From NCBI RefSeq assembly GCF_000473065.1, contig NZ_AXAZ01000038.1, positions 36,927 to 75,872 on the forward strand: a DNA stretch of 38,946 nt, in the 5' to 3' direction. The notes under the pieces were generated by a model, which saw nothing but the letters and a program-made list of their open reading frames with translations, was not told the DNA's origin and did not search any database. Below, piece after piece: positions 23,992 through 32,488 of the stretch. Made by a program: the position numbers and the translations under genes. How positions within the stretch are numbered: the stretch's first letter is position 1; each line of letters starts with the position of its first letter. This stretch comes from Bradyrhizobium sp. WSM1743 (lineage in GTDB: Bacteria > Pseudomonadota > Alphaproteobacteria > Rhizobiales > Xanthobacteraceae).

Positions 23992-25386
23992 ATGCAGAAG
24001 CTTTTCAGGTGGGCCAGCAAATGGTGGCCGGGGCTGATCCCCCTGGCCGTCATGTGGGGATTTGCGGCCTGGAATAATACCTTACCGGTCGAGGCCGATC
24101 TGTCGGCCCGCAGCTCGGGTGCGTTGAAGGACACCGTCCTGGACAAGACCCGCATCGCGGTCGATGGCCGCGATGTCAGCCTGGCCGCGGACGCCTTCTC
24201 CGAGGAGGGACGCCGCGACGCCGTTACGGCGGTCGAAACCGTTCCCGGCGTGCGGCTGGTCGACGACCGGACGCGCCTTGTTCCTGAGGCCAAGCCCTTC
24301 GTCTGGAACGCCGAGCGCGACGTGGTGCGGGTGACGCTGTCAGGCTCCGCGCCCTTGCCGTCGATGAAGGCCCGGCTGACCGAGGCTGCCCGCAAGGAGG
24401 TCGGCGGCGTCGAGGTGGCCGACCAGATGGGGCTGGCCCGCGGCGCGCCGCCTCGGTTCGAGGCCGCCGCGATGCTGTTGCTGGATCAGATCGGCAAGCT
24501 CAAGGACGGCAAGATCACGATAACGGACACCAAGGTCAATCTGTCGGGCATGGCGCGCGAGCTCGGCGGCCGCGAGGCGATTGCGGCCGCACTGAAGAAC
24601 CTGCCGGAGGGTTTTTCGATTGCCGCCAACGAGATCAAGGCGCCGCCCTATATCTTCCAGGCCTACAAGGATCCGGTGGCGGCGACGGTGACGCTGACCG
24701 GCTATGTCCCCGACAACAACGTCCACGCGGCGATCGCCACCAGCGCGTCGCGAAAGTTCTTCACCGAGAAGGTCGTCGACAATCTCAAGGCCAGCATCGG
24801 CGCACCCGGCTCCTTCAACACGGCGGTCGTCGCCGCGCTCGGCGCGCTGTCGCGGCTCTCGACCGGCACGCTCGTCGTCTCCGACCGCGAGGTGAAGCTG
24901 TCGGGTGATGCGCTCTACGAAGGAGCCGCCAACGACATCCGCGCAGGCCTCGGCAAGGACTTCCCGAAGAACTGGCAGTACAAGCCGGAAATCACCGTGA
25001 AGCCGGCGGCAGGCCCGGTCGACGGCACCGTGTGCCAGCAATTGTTCTCGGAGCTCCTGACCAAGGGCAAGATCCGCTTCGCGGCCAAGCGCGCGGAGAT
25101 CGATCCTGACTCGGCCGGCATCCTCGATCGTCTCATCGAGACGGCGCTGCGCTGCCCCACCACCAATATCGAGGTCGCCGGGCATACCGACGCCGACGGC
25201 GAGGACGCCTTCAATCAGGCTCTCTCGGAAAAGCGCGCGCAGGCGGTGATCGACTACCTGGTCAAGGCCGGCCTGCCCGCCAGCCGCTTCACCGCGGTCG
25301 GCCATGGCAGCACGCAGCCCGTCGCCGGCAACGACACCGATGAAGGCAAGGCGCAGAACCGCCGCATCGAATTTCTGGTGAGGTGA
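23992..25386 (+). CDS. Envelope protein with BON-type repeats and C-terminal OmpA domain
   Basis: A 464-residue protein. A single N-terminal membrane segment (WWPGLIPLAVMWGFAAWN) is followed by periplasmic repeats resembling BON domains (KITITDTKVNLSGMARE; TLVVSDREVKLSGDALYEG). The last 110 residues form an OmpA-like peptidoglycan-binding domain (IEVAGHTDADGEDAFNQALS, then GKAQNRRIEFLV). The layout, with a membrane anchor instead of a beta barrel, is like the OmpATb/ArfA type. The ATG at 23992 precedes the membrane segment. The following small membrane protein gene starts 2 bp after the stop, so the two likely act together in the envelope. Confidence 0.9.
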   Translation: MQKLFRWASKWWPGLIPLAVMWGFAAWNNTLPVEADLSARSSGALKDTVLDKTRIAVDGRDVSLAADAFSEEGRRDAVTAVETVPGVRLVDDRTRLVPEAKPFVWNAERDVVRVTLSGSAPLPSMKARLTEAARKEVGGVEVADQMGLARGAPPRFEAAAMLLLDQIGKLKDGKITITDTKVNLSGMARELGGREAIAAALKNLPEGFSIAANEIKAPPYIFQAYKDPVAATVTLTGYVPDNNVHAAIATSASRKFFTEKVVDNLKASIGAPGSFNTAVVAALGALSRLSTGTLVVSDREVKLSGDALYEGAANDIRAGLGKDFPKNWQYKPEITVKPAAGPVDGTVCQQLFSELLTKGKIRFAAKRAEIDPDSAGILDRLIETALRCPTTNIEVAGHTDADGEDAFNQALSEKRAQAVIDYLVKAGLPASRFTAVGHGSTQPVAGNDTDEGKAQNRRIEFLVR

Positions 25387-25388
25387 CG

Positions 25389-25691
25389 ATGCCCTATCTC
25401 GTCTCGTTCCATCTGGGCTGGCTGATCGGCTCGCTGCTGCTGGGCTTTTGCATGGGCTGGATCTCGGTGGTCCAGCGCGGCAACGGCACCTCGAAGGTCA
25501 CCGCGCGGTGGCTCGCCGCGCTTGCCGCGGGTCTGGTTGCAGCTTCGCTCACCCATGTGGTCCCCGGTCGTTTCGGCTATTGGCTCGACCTCGGCTTGAT
25601 CATGTTCGCGTGCTATCTCGTCGGCTGCACCATCGGCGCCTGGTTGCGCGACCGGGTGGTCTCGCGCACCGCGCCGCCAGCCGCTGTGTGA
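25389..25691 (+). CDS. Small integral membrane protein coupled to the OmpA-domain gene
   Basis: About 100 residues with three hydrophobic spans (SFHLGWLIGSLLLGFCMGWI; WLAALAAGLVAASL; LGLIMFACYLVGCTIGAWL). The ATG at 25389 follows the previous stop by 2 bp; an in-frame GTG at 25383 would overlap it by 4 bp. It is an inner-membrane protein of unknown function, probably a partner of the upstream BON/OmpA protein. Confidence 0.82.
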   Translation: MPYLVSFHLGWLIGSLLLGFCMGWISVVQRGNGTSKVTARWLAALAAGLVAASLTHVVPGRFGYWLDLGLIMFACYLVGCTIGAWLRDRVVSRTAPPAAV

Positions 25692-26089
25692 TGTTGCCGT
25701 GCACCCTCACGTGACCGGCCGCTTCGATCATCTCTTTCAACAGGCAGACGTGCCCCATAGATTGACGTCGGCTTAAGTCGTGACGGAACATTGTGCCGTC
25801 GAAATCATCAAAACTTCATGGCGTCTGCGCAGGATTGCCAAGGAGATTCGCGTCAAGCCTTGCCGCCGAAAGCGCCAAACCGTGCCCCAGGAGCCGTAAC
25901 CCTGCCTAAAATATTGAAAGCACGTGTTTTTGTTCGAATTGGCGAATTCCACTTCGCTCGAAAACGCGCTACTGGAGGGGCAGGGGGCATGCGCGATGCC
26001 GGAGCCGGCGGTGAGGGTTCTTGAGTGCCTGCGCGTCGTCCGCCTGTCCGCCGGCCACCCTGGCCGCTGAAGCGTTGTTCGAGGTCTAG
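25692..26089. other. Intergenic region without a convincing gene
   Basis: About 400 bp. The open frames on either strand lack ribosome-binding sites and do not resemble known proteins. I see no strong terminator or RNA gene. It presumably holds the promoter for the YbhN-like gene. Confidence 0.4.
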
Positions 26090-27145
26090 ATGCTGGAAGC
26101 CATACGCAGGGCGATGACGTTTCTGCGCCAGAAGCAAATCCTGCATAAGCTTGGAGTTGTGATCAGCATCGCGGTCATCGGCATCGCTTGCTATGTGCTC
26201 TACCACATGCTGCGCGGCATCGATTTCAACGAGGTCCTCGAAGCGATCAAGAGCACCGAGCCGAGCCAGATTGCGATGGCAGCGCTGTTCGTGGCCGCCG
26301 GCTATTTCACGCTGACCTTCTACGACCTGTTCGCCACGCGCGCGATCGGCCATAGCCATGTGCCTTATCGCATCAACGCGCTCGCGGCCTTCACCAGCTA
26401 TTCGATCGGACACAATGTCGGCGCATCCGTCTTCACCGGCGGCGCGGTGCGCTACCGCATCTATTCAGCCTACGGGCTGAACGCGATCGACGTCGCAAAA
26501 ATCTGCTTCCTCGCCGGCCTGACTTTCTGGCTGGGTAATGCTGCCGTGCTCGGCCTCGGCATCTCCTACCATCCGGAGGCCGCTGCCTCGATCGACCAGC
26601 TGCCGCCCTGGCTGAACCGGACGCTGGCGCTGATGATCATCGTGGCGCTGGTCGGCTACGTGGTCTGGGTCTGGACCCAGCCGCGGGTGGTCGGCCGCGG
26701 CCCCTGGACCGTGGTGCTGCCCGGCGGGCCGCTGACGCTGCTCCAGATCGTGATCGGCATCGTCGATCTCGGTTTCTGCGCGCTGGCGATGTACGTGCTG
26801 GTCCCGGACGAGCCCAATCTCGGTTTCGTTGTGGTCGCGGTGATCTTCGTCTCGGCGACCCTGCTCGGCTTCGCCAGCCATTCGCCCGGGGGCCTCGGCG
26901 TGTTCGACGCCGCCATGCTGGTCGGCCTCTGGCAGATGGACCGGGAGGAGCTGCTCGGCGGCATGCTGCTGTTCCGCGTCCTCTATTATCTGTCTCCCTT
27001 CGTCCTATCTGTAATCTTGTTGACGTTTCGCGAAGTTATCATCGGCGCGCGATCGAAGCGCTTGCAACAGGCGGCGCTCAAGCTGGACCCTGGCCCGGCG
27101 CCTGAAGCCGCCTATGTGAGAGAGCGCAGCGACAGCGGCGCCTGA
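26090..27145 (+). CDS. YbhN/UPF0104 family integral membrane protein (LPG synthase transmembrane-like)
   Basis: A 351-residue protein with about eight hydrophobic spans, for example GVVISIAVIGIACYVLYHML and LALMIIVALVGYVVWVW. It contains family motifs SIGHNVGASVFTGGAVRYRI and the late HSPGGLGVFDAAML. It corresponds to the membrane part of lysyl-phosphatidylglycerol synthases (MprF) without the catalytic domain. This suggests lipid handling or flipping at the inner membrane, but the substrate is unknown. phoR follows 50 bp later; co-transcription is possible. Confidence 0.9.
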   Translation: MLEAIRRAMTFLRQKQILHKLGVVISIAVIGIACYVLYHMLRGIDFNEVLEAIKSTEPSQIAMAALFVAAGYFTLTFYDLFATRAIGHSHVPYRINALAAFTSYSIGHNVGASVFTGGAVRYRIYSAYGLNAIDVAKICFLAGLTFWLGNAAVLGLGISYHPEAAASIDQLPPWLNRTLALMIIVALVGYVVWVWTQPRVVGRGPWTVVLPGGPLTLLQIVIGIVDLGFCALAMYVLVPDEPNLGFVVVAVIFVSATLLGFASHSPGGLGVFDAAMLVGLWQMDREELLGGMLLFRVLYYLSPFVLSVILLTFREVIIGARSKRLQQAALKLDPGPAPEAAYVRERSDSGA

Positions 27146-27194
27146 CCAGTGCCAAGTCCTTAGGACACAAGTCCCCCAGGAGAAGCCCGCCCCG

Positions 27195-28493
27195 ATGGCG
27201 ATCGACGCCCCATCTTCTCCCTCCGCCCAGCCCTGGTCCGACCGGCTGCGGCACTCGACCATCATCCTGATCGCCGCGGCGCTGGCGCTGTCCGTCGTGG
27301 TCTCGCTCGGCGAATTGTCGGCGCTGCACGCCGCCATCGTCTTCCTCTGCATCGCAGCAGCTGCCCTGATCCCGTGGCGGCTGCACGATCCCGCGGCCTC
27401 CCGTGACGACGTCAGGCGCATCAACCCGGTCGAGAGCGCGGCGGTGGCCGCGGTGGTCGCCGGCATGCCGGATCCGGCGGTGCTGCTCGACCGCGCCGGC
27501 CGCGTCATCCACCTCAATGCCGCCGCCGCCCAGCTCGCGCCGGCGCTGCGGAGGAACGAGCTCGCTCAGTTCGCGCTCCGCTCCCCGGAGATCATCACGG
27601 CGCTGCGCGAGGCGATCGCGACCACGGAGCCGCGGCGCGCGACCTATCTCGACCATGTTCCGGTCGATCGCTGGATGGAGCTCATGATCACGCCGGTGCC
27701 GGTGCCGACCTCGTTCGGCGGCGCCGACAAATGCATGCTGATGACCTTCCACGACCAGACGCCGCTGCGCCGGGTCGAGGAGATGCGCGCCGACTTCGTC
27801 GCCAATGCCAGCCACGAGCTGCGCACGCCGCTGGCCGCGCTGTCGGGCTTCATCGACACGCTCCAGGGCCAGGCCAAGGACGATCCCAAGGCGCGCGAGC
27901 GCTTCCTCGGCATCATGCACAACCAGGCCACCCGCATGGCGCGCCTGATCGACGATCTCTTGTCGCTGTCGCGGGTCGAGCTGTCGGCCCATGTCCGGCC
28001 CGACACCCTGGTTGATCTCGTGCCGATCATCCGCCAGGTCGCCGACGGGCTCGAGCCGCTGGCGCGCGAGCGCCAGGTCGAGGTGGAAATCCATCTGCCG
28101 GAGCCGCCGGTGATGATCGCGGGCGACTGCGAGGAGCTGCTCCGCCTGTTCGAGAACCTGATCGAGAATGCGCTCAAATACGGCGCCTCGGGCGGACGCG
28201 TCATCGTGTCGCTGACATCAAGCGCCGCCACTGATGGAACTCAGGAAATCCGGGTCATGGTCCGCGATTTCGGCCCCGGCATTGCGCCCGAGCACCTGCC
28301 GCGGCTGACCGAGCGGTTCTACCGGGTCGACGTCGGCGACAGCCGCTCGCAGGGCGGCACGGGGCTCGGATTATCGCTGGTGAAACATATTCTTAACCGC
28401 CATCGGGGCCGGCTCCTGATCGAAAGCGTGCCCCGGCAGGGTGCCACTTTCACAGCCTGTTTTCCCCAGGCGAAGACACCGGTGCAGGCCTGA
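27195..28493 (+). CDS. phoR: Phosphate regulon sensor histidine kinase PhoR
   Basis: Membrane-bound sensor kinase, 432 residues. Two N-terminal hydrophobic spans (STIILIAAALALSVVVSL; ALHAAIVFLCIAAAALIP) are followed by a PAS-like region (VAGMPDPAVLLDRAGRVIHL). The phospho-accepting H207 lies in ASHELRTPLAAL. The ATPase domain has ENLIENALKYG and DFGPGIAPEHLPRLTERFY. It is adjacent to pst genes and phoB, which makes PhoR the clear identity. It would phosphorylate PhoB when phosphate is scarce and interact with PhoU and the Pst system. Confidence 0.94.
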   Translation: MAIDAPSSPSAQPWSDRLRHSTIILIAAALALSVVVSLGELSALHAAIVFLCIAAAALIPWRLHDPAASRDDVRRINPVESAAVAAVVAGMPDPAVLLDRAGRVIHLNAAAAQLAPALRRNELAQFALRSPEIITALREAIATTEPRRATYLDHVPVDRWMELMITPVPVPTSFGGADKCMLMTFHDQTPLRRVEEMRADFVANASHELRTPLAALSGFIDTLQGQAKDDPKARERFLGIMHNQATRMARLIDDLLSLSRVELSAHVRPDTLVDLVPIIRQVADGLEPLARERQVEVEIHLPEPPVMIAGDCEELLRLFENLIENALKYGASGGRVIVSLTSSAATDGTQEIRVMVRDFGPGIAPEHLPRLTERFYRVDVGDSRSQGGTGLGLSLVKHILNRHRGRLLIESVPRQGATFTACFPQAKTPVQA

Positions 28494-28495
28494 AA

Positions 28496-28519
28496 CTCAA
28501 GCGATTCCAAGCGCTTGAG
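28496..28519 (+). terminator. Stem-loop after phoR
   Basis: CTCAAGCG pairs perfectly with CGCTTGAG around an 8-base loop, starting 2 bp after the phoR stop. No U-run follows, so it may stabilise the phoR mRNA end or weakly terminate before the pst promoter. Confidence 0.5.
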
Positions 28520-28520
28520 A

Positions 28521-28549
28521 GTGTCATCCAGCTGTCACGAAACCTTCGT
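28521..28549 (+). promoter_or_regulatory. Pho box upstream of pstS (two good repeats and one degenerate)
   Basis: GTGTCAT-CCAG-CTGTCAC-GAAA-CCTTCGT shows 7-bp units separated by 4 bp, the standard PhoB-binding arrangement. The first two units match the CTGTCAT consensus closely and the third is degenerate. It lies 88 bp before the pstS start. Direct PhoB control of the pst operon is a strong inference. Confidence 0.85.
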
Positions 28550-28637
28550 AAAAGCACAGCCGACCGCTCCTAAAGGGGCGGCGCGGGGAGCGCGATCGGG
28601 CGCGGATGGCGCTTCGCTCCCCTGTATGGAGACCAGC

Positions 28638-29651
28638 ATGAATTTCCTCAAAACTATCGTCGCTGCTGGCTTGGTCGCCGCATCGACGACGGCAGCCTTT
28701 GCGGCCGACATCACGGGTGCCGGCGCGACGTTCCCGTTCCCGATCTATTCGAAGTGGGCTGACGCCTACAAAAAGGAAACCGGCAACGGTCTGAACTATC
28801 AGTCGATCGGCTCCGGCGGCGGCATCAAGCAGATCCAGGCCAAGACCGTGACCTTCGGCGCCAGCGACGCGCCGCTCAAGGCCGAGCAGCTCGAGAAGGA
28901 CGGCCTCGTCCAGTGGCCGATGGTGATGGGCGCCATCGTCCCCGTCGTCAACATCGAGGGCGTGAAGCCTGGCGAGATGGTGTTCGACGGCGAGACCCTG
29001 GCCAACGTCTATCTCGGCAAGATCACCAAGTGGGATGATGCCGCGATCAAGAAGCTCAATCCGAACGTGAAGCTGCCGTCGGAGGCGATCACTGTGGTCC
29101 GCCGTTCGGACGGTTCGGGCACCACCTTCAACTTTACCAACTACCTCTCCAAGGCCAGCGCGGACTGGAAGAGCAAGGTCGGTGAGGGCACCGCGGTCGA
29201 ATGGCCGGTCGGCGTCGGCGCCAAGGGCAACGAAGGCGTGTCGGGCAACATCAGCCAGACCAAGAACTCGATCGGCTATGTCGAGTACGCCTATGCCAAG
29301 CAGAACAAGCTGACCTACACCGGTCTCGTCAACAAGGCCGGCAAGCCGGTGCAGCCGACCGTCGAAGCCTTCCAGGCGGCCGCCTCCAACGCCGACTGGG
29401 CCAAGGCGCCCGGCTACTACGTCATCCTGACCGACCAGCCCGGCGACAAGTCCTGGCCGATCACCGCGGCGACCTTCATCCTCATGCACAAGGAAGCCAC
29501 CGACAAGGCGGCCTCGCAGGAAGCCATCAAGTTCTTCCGCTGGGCCTTCAAGAACGGCGGCAAGGCGGCCGAGGAGCTCGACTACATCCCGATGCCGGAC
29601 AGCGTCGTCCAGCTGATCGAGAAGACCTGGGCTGCCGAGATCAAGAGCTAA
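28638..29651 (+). CDS. pstS: Phosphate ABC transporter periplasmic binding protein PstS
   Basis: Binds inorganic phosphate in the periplasm. The ATG at 28638 follows GGAG at good spacing and gives 337 residues with a signal peptide (MNFLKTIVAAGLVAAS, then TTAAFA). The mature start ADITGAGATFPFPIYSKWAD is characteristic of PstS, as are the phosphate-binding SIGSGGGIKQI and RRSDGSGTTFNF segments. A longer in-frame frame would include the Pho box region and is not expected. A palindromic repeat separates it from pstC. Confidence 0.97.
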   Translation: MNFLKTIVAAGLVAASTTAAFAADITGAGATFPFPIYSKWADAYKKETGNGLNYQSIGSGGGIKQIQAKTVTFGASDAPLKAEQLEKDGLVQWPMVMGAIVPVVNIEGVKPGEMVFDGETLANVYLGKITKWDDAAIKKLNPNVKLPSEAITVVRRSDGSGTTFNFTNYLSKASADWKSKVGEGTAVEWPVGVGAKGNEGVSGNISQTKNSIGYVEYAYAKQNKLTYTGLVNKAGKPVQPTVEAFQAAASNADWAKAPGYYVILTDQPGDKSWPITAATFILMHKEATDKAASQEAIKFFRWAFKNGGKAAEELDYIPMPDSVVQLIEKTWAAEIKS

Positions 29652-29661
29652 GTAAGGCTCT

Positions 29662-29776
29662 CGTGTCCCGGACGCGCTGCAGCGTGCAACGCTGCGGCGC
29701 AGAGCCGGGACCCACAAGCGCTAGGCCCCGGATGCGGCGCATCGCTACGCGCTGCACCGCATCCGGGGCACGAGAC
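29662..29776. repeat. Palindromic intergenic repeat inside the pst operon
   Basis: TCGTGTCCCGG at the left and GGGGCACGAGA at the right are imperfect inverted ends, with inner GCCCCGGATGCGG/CCGCATCCGGGGC arms. It sits between pstS and pstC. A strong structure there could lower pstC expression relative to pstS or protect the upstream mRNA. Confidence 0.75.
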
Positions 29777-29813
29777 CAAAAACAAGCGTATATAACGGGT
29801 ACAGGGGATCGGC

Positions 29814-30812
29814 GTGGCAGAGATGGCCGTTCAGAGCGATGTAATCGACGACGCCGGACCGTATGACCGCGCCAAGGCCTTGAGCGCGTTCAAGCTCGGC
29901 GATGTCACCTTCTACTGGATCACGCGGCTGTCCGCGATCTCGGTGCTGCTGATCCTCGGCGGCATCATCATCTCGCTGATCGTCGGTGCGTTCCCGGCGA
30001 TGAAGGAATACGGCATCTCCTTCCTGTGGACGCAGCGCTGGGCGCCCTCGGCGGATCCGCCGGTGCTCGGCGCGCTCGGGCCGATGTACGGCACACTCGT
30101 CACCTCCTTCATCGCGATGCTGATTGCCATTCCCGTCGGTCTCGGCATTGCGATCTTCCTCACCGAGCTCTGCCCGCAATGGCTGCGCCGCCCGATCGGC
30201 ATAGCGGTCGAGCTGCTCGCCGGCATTCCCTCGATCATCTACGGCATGTGGGGCTTCTTCGTGCTGGGCCCGTTCCTGGCCAACACCTTCCAGCCCTTCA
30301 TGATCCGCGTCTTCGACGGCGTTCCCGTGCTGGGGGCGATCTTCGCGGGGCCCCCGTCCTATCTCAGCCTGTTCAACGCCGCGCTGATCCTTGCCATCAT
30401 GGTGCTGCCCTTCATCACCTCGATCTCGGTCGACGTGTTCAAGACGGTGCCGCCGGTGCTGAAGGAAGCCGCCTACGGCGTCGGCTGCACCACCTGGGAG
30501 GTCGTTCGCAGCGTGGTGATCCCCTACACCCGCGTCGGCATCATCGGCGGCGTCATGCTGGCGCTGGGCCGCGCCCTCGGCGAGACCATGGCGGTGACCT
30601 TCATCATCGGCAACTCGTTCCGCATCTCCTCGTCGATCTTCGCCCCGGGCACCACGATCTCGGCGGCGATCGCATCCGAGTTCGCCGAGAGCGACGGCCT
30701 GCATCAGTCCGGCCTGATCCTGCTCGGCCTGCTCCTGTTCGTGCTGACGTTCTTTGTGCTCGCGGCCGCGCGGCTGATGCTGATGCGCCTGGAAACCAAG
30801 GCCGGGAAGTGA
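29814..30812 (+). CDS. pstC: Phosphate ABC transporter permease PstC
   Basis: Inner-membrane permease of the Pst complex, 332 residues from the GTG at 29814 behind AGGGGA; an ATG at 29823 is an alternative. Several hydrophobic spans are visible, for example LSAISVLLILGGIIISLIV. Conserved PstC features include GTLVTSFIAMLIAIPVGLGI, ELLAGIPSIIYGMWG and the cytoplasmic loop EAAYGVGCTTWEVV. pstA starts 4 bp after its stop. Confidence 0.96.
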   Translation: MAEMAVQSDVIDDAGPYDRAKALSAFKLGDVTFYWITRLSAISVLLILGGIIISLIVGAFPAMKEYGISFLWTQRWAPSADPPVLGALGPMYGTLVTSFIAMLIAIPVGLGIAIFLTELCPQWLRRPIGIAVELLAGIPSIIYGMWGFFVLGPFLANTFQPFMIRVFDGVPVLGAIFAGPPSYLSLFNAALILAIMVLPFITSISVDVFKTVPPVLKEAAYGVGCTTWEVVRSVVIPYTRVGIIGGVMLALGRALGETMAVTFIIGNSFRISSSIFAPGTTISAAIASEFAESDGLHQSGLILLGLLLFVLTFFVLAAARLMLMRLETKAGK

Positions 30813-30816
30813 AGCC

Positions 30817-31662
30817 ATGAACCCGATCTATTCACGCCGCCGCCGCTGGGACATTATCATCCGCGGGCTCTGCATCGCAGCCGCCGCCTTCGGCGTCACC
30901 TGGCTCGCGCTGATCCTGATCACGCTGCTTTACAACGGCCTGGCCGGCCTGAATCTTCAGGTCTTCACCGAGAACACGCCGCCGCCGGGCTCGACCGAGG
31001 GCGGCCTGCTCAACGCCATCGTCGGCTCGCTGATCATGACCGTGATCGGCGTCGGCATCGGCGCGCCGCTCGGCCTGTTCGCCGGCACCTATCTCGCCGA
31101 ATATGGCCGCAACGACAAGCTGACCTCGGTGATCCGCTTCATCAACGACATCCTCTTGTCGGCGCCCTCGATCATCATCGGCCTGTTCATCTACGGCGCC
31201 GTGGTGGTGCCGATGCGCGGCTTCTCGGCGATCGCAGGCAGCCTCGCGCTCGCGGTCATCGTGATCCCGGTCGTGGTGCGCACTACGGAAGACATGCTGC
31301 TGCTGGTGCCGAATCCGCTGCGCGAAGCCGCCAGCGCTCTGGGCCTGCCGCGCTCGCTGGTGATCAAGCGGATCGCCTATCGGGCCGCGCGCTCCGGCCT
31401 CATCACCGGCGTGCTGCTCGCTACCGCCCGCGTCGCCGGCGAGACCGCGCCGCTGCTGTTCACCGCGCTGTCGAACCAGTTCTTCAGCCTCGGCCTGAAC
31501 AAGACGATGGCCAACCTGCCGGTCACCATCAACAACTTCGTGCAGAGCCCCTACGCCTACTGGAAGCAACTCGCCTGGAGCGGCGCGCTGCTGATCACCC
31601 TGACCGTGCTTGCCCTGAACATTGGCGCGCGCATCATCGGCGCCGAGAGGACTGCAAAATGA
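30817..31662 (+). CDS. pstA: Phosphate ABC transporter permease PstA
   Basis: Second Pst permease, 281 residues. Conserved segments are NAIVGSLIMTVIGVGIGAPL, LLSAPSIIIGLFIY and the ATPase-contact loop REAASALGLPRSLVI. It ends GARIIGAERTAK. Its stop overlaps the pstB start (ATGA), so the two are translationally coupled. Confidence 0.96.
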   Translation: MNPIYSRRRRWDIIIRGLCIAAAAFGVTWLALILITLLYNGLAGLNLQVFTENTPPPGSTEGGLLNAIVGSLIMTVIGVGIGAPLGLFAGTYLAEYGRNDKLTSVIRFINDILLSAPSIIIGLFIYGAVVVPMRGFSAIAGSLALAVIVIPVVVRTTEDMLLLVPNPLREAASALGLPRSLVIKRIAYRAARSGLITGVLLATARVAGETAPLLFTALSNQFFSLGLNKTMANLPVTINNFVQSPYAYWKQLAWSGALLITLTVLALNIGARIIGAERTAK

Positions 31663-32477
31663 GTGAAATGTCTGTTTCCGTGAGCGCGACCGTTCATCCC
31701 GGTTCGCAGCCGCTGCCCGAGGCGCCCGCCAAGGTCACCGCGCGCAACCTGAATTTCTACTACGGTGAGCACCACGCGCTGAAGAACATCAACCTGGCGC
31801 TCGGCACCAACCGTGTCACGGCGTTCATCGGCCCGTCCGGTTGCGGCAAGTCGACCCTGCTGCGCATCTTCAACAGGATGTACGATCTCTATCCGGGCCA
31901 GCGCGCCACCGGCCAGCTGCTGCTCGACCACACCAACATCCTCGACCCCAAGCTGGATCTCAACCTTCTGCGCGCCCGCGTCGGCATGGTGTTCCAGAAG
32001 CCGACGCCGTTCCCGATGACGATCTATGAGAACATCGCCTTTGGCATTCGTCTCTATGAGAAGATCTCGAAGCCGGAGATGGATGACCGTGTCGAGAAGG
32101 CGCTGCGCGGCGGCGCGCTGTGGAACGAGGTCAAGGACAAGCTCAATGCCTCCGGCCTGTCGCTCTCCGGCGGCCAGCAGCAGCGCCTCTGCATCGCCCG
32201 CACCGTCGCGGTGCGGCCCGAGGTGATCTTGTTCGACGAGCCCTGCTCGGCGCTCGACCCGATCTCGACCGCCAAGGTCGAGGAGCTGATCCAGGAATTG
32301 TCCGAGAACTACACGATCGCGATCGTCACCCACAACATGCAGCAGGCGGCGCGCGTCTCCGACAAGACCGCCTTCATGTATCTCGGCGAGTTGATCGAGT
32401 TCGACGACACCAGCAAGATCTTCACGTCGCCGAGCGACCGGCGGACGCAGGATTACATCACCGGCCGGTTCGGCTGA
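31659..32477 (+). CDS. pstB: Phosphate ABC transporter ATP-binding protein PstB
   Basis: ATPase of the phosphate transporter, 272 residues. Walker A is GPSGCGKST, the signature is LSGGQQQRLCIARTV and Walker B is VILFDEPCSALDP. Residues ARNLNFYYGEHHALKNINLA and FQKPTPFPMTIYENIAFG are typical of PstB. phoU begins 11 bp after the stop. Confidence 0.97.
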   Translation: MSEMSVSVSATVHPGSQPLPEAPAKVTARNLNFYYGEHHALKNINLALGTNRVTAFIGPSGCGKSTLLRIFNRMYDLYPGQRATGQLLLDHTNILDPKLDLNLLRARVGMVFQKPTPFPMTIYENIAFGIRLYEKISKPEMDDRVEKALRGGALWNEVKDKLNASGLSLSGGQQQRLCIARTVAVRPEVILFDEPCSALDPISTAKVEELIQELSENYTIAIVTHNMQQAARVSDKTAFMYLGELIEFDDTSKIFTSPSDRRTQDYITGRFG

Positions 32478-32488
32478 GGAGACGGAAC

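Noticed and set aside
25785..25810. GGAAC in the 25.7-26.1 kb gap as an EcfG-type general stress promoter
   Set aside because: No CGTT element follows at the required 16-17 bp.
25791..26024. Plus-strand open frame of 77 codons before the YbhN-like gene
   Set aside because: No ribosome-binding site, low-complexity Gly/Ala/Arg tail and no recognisable similarity.
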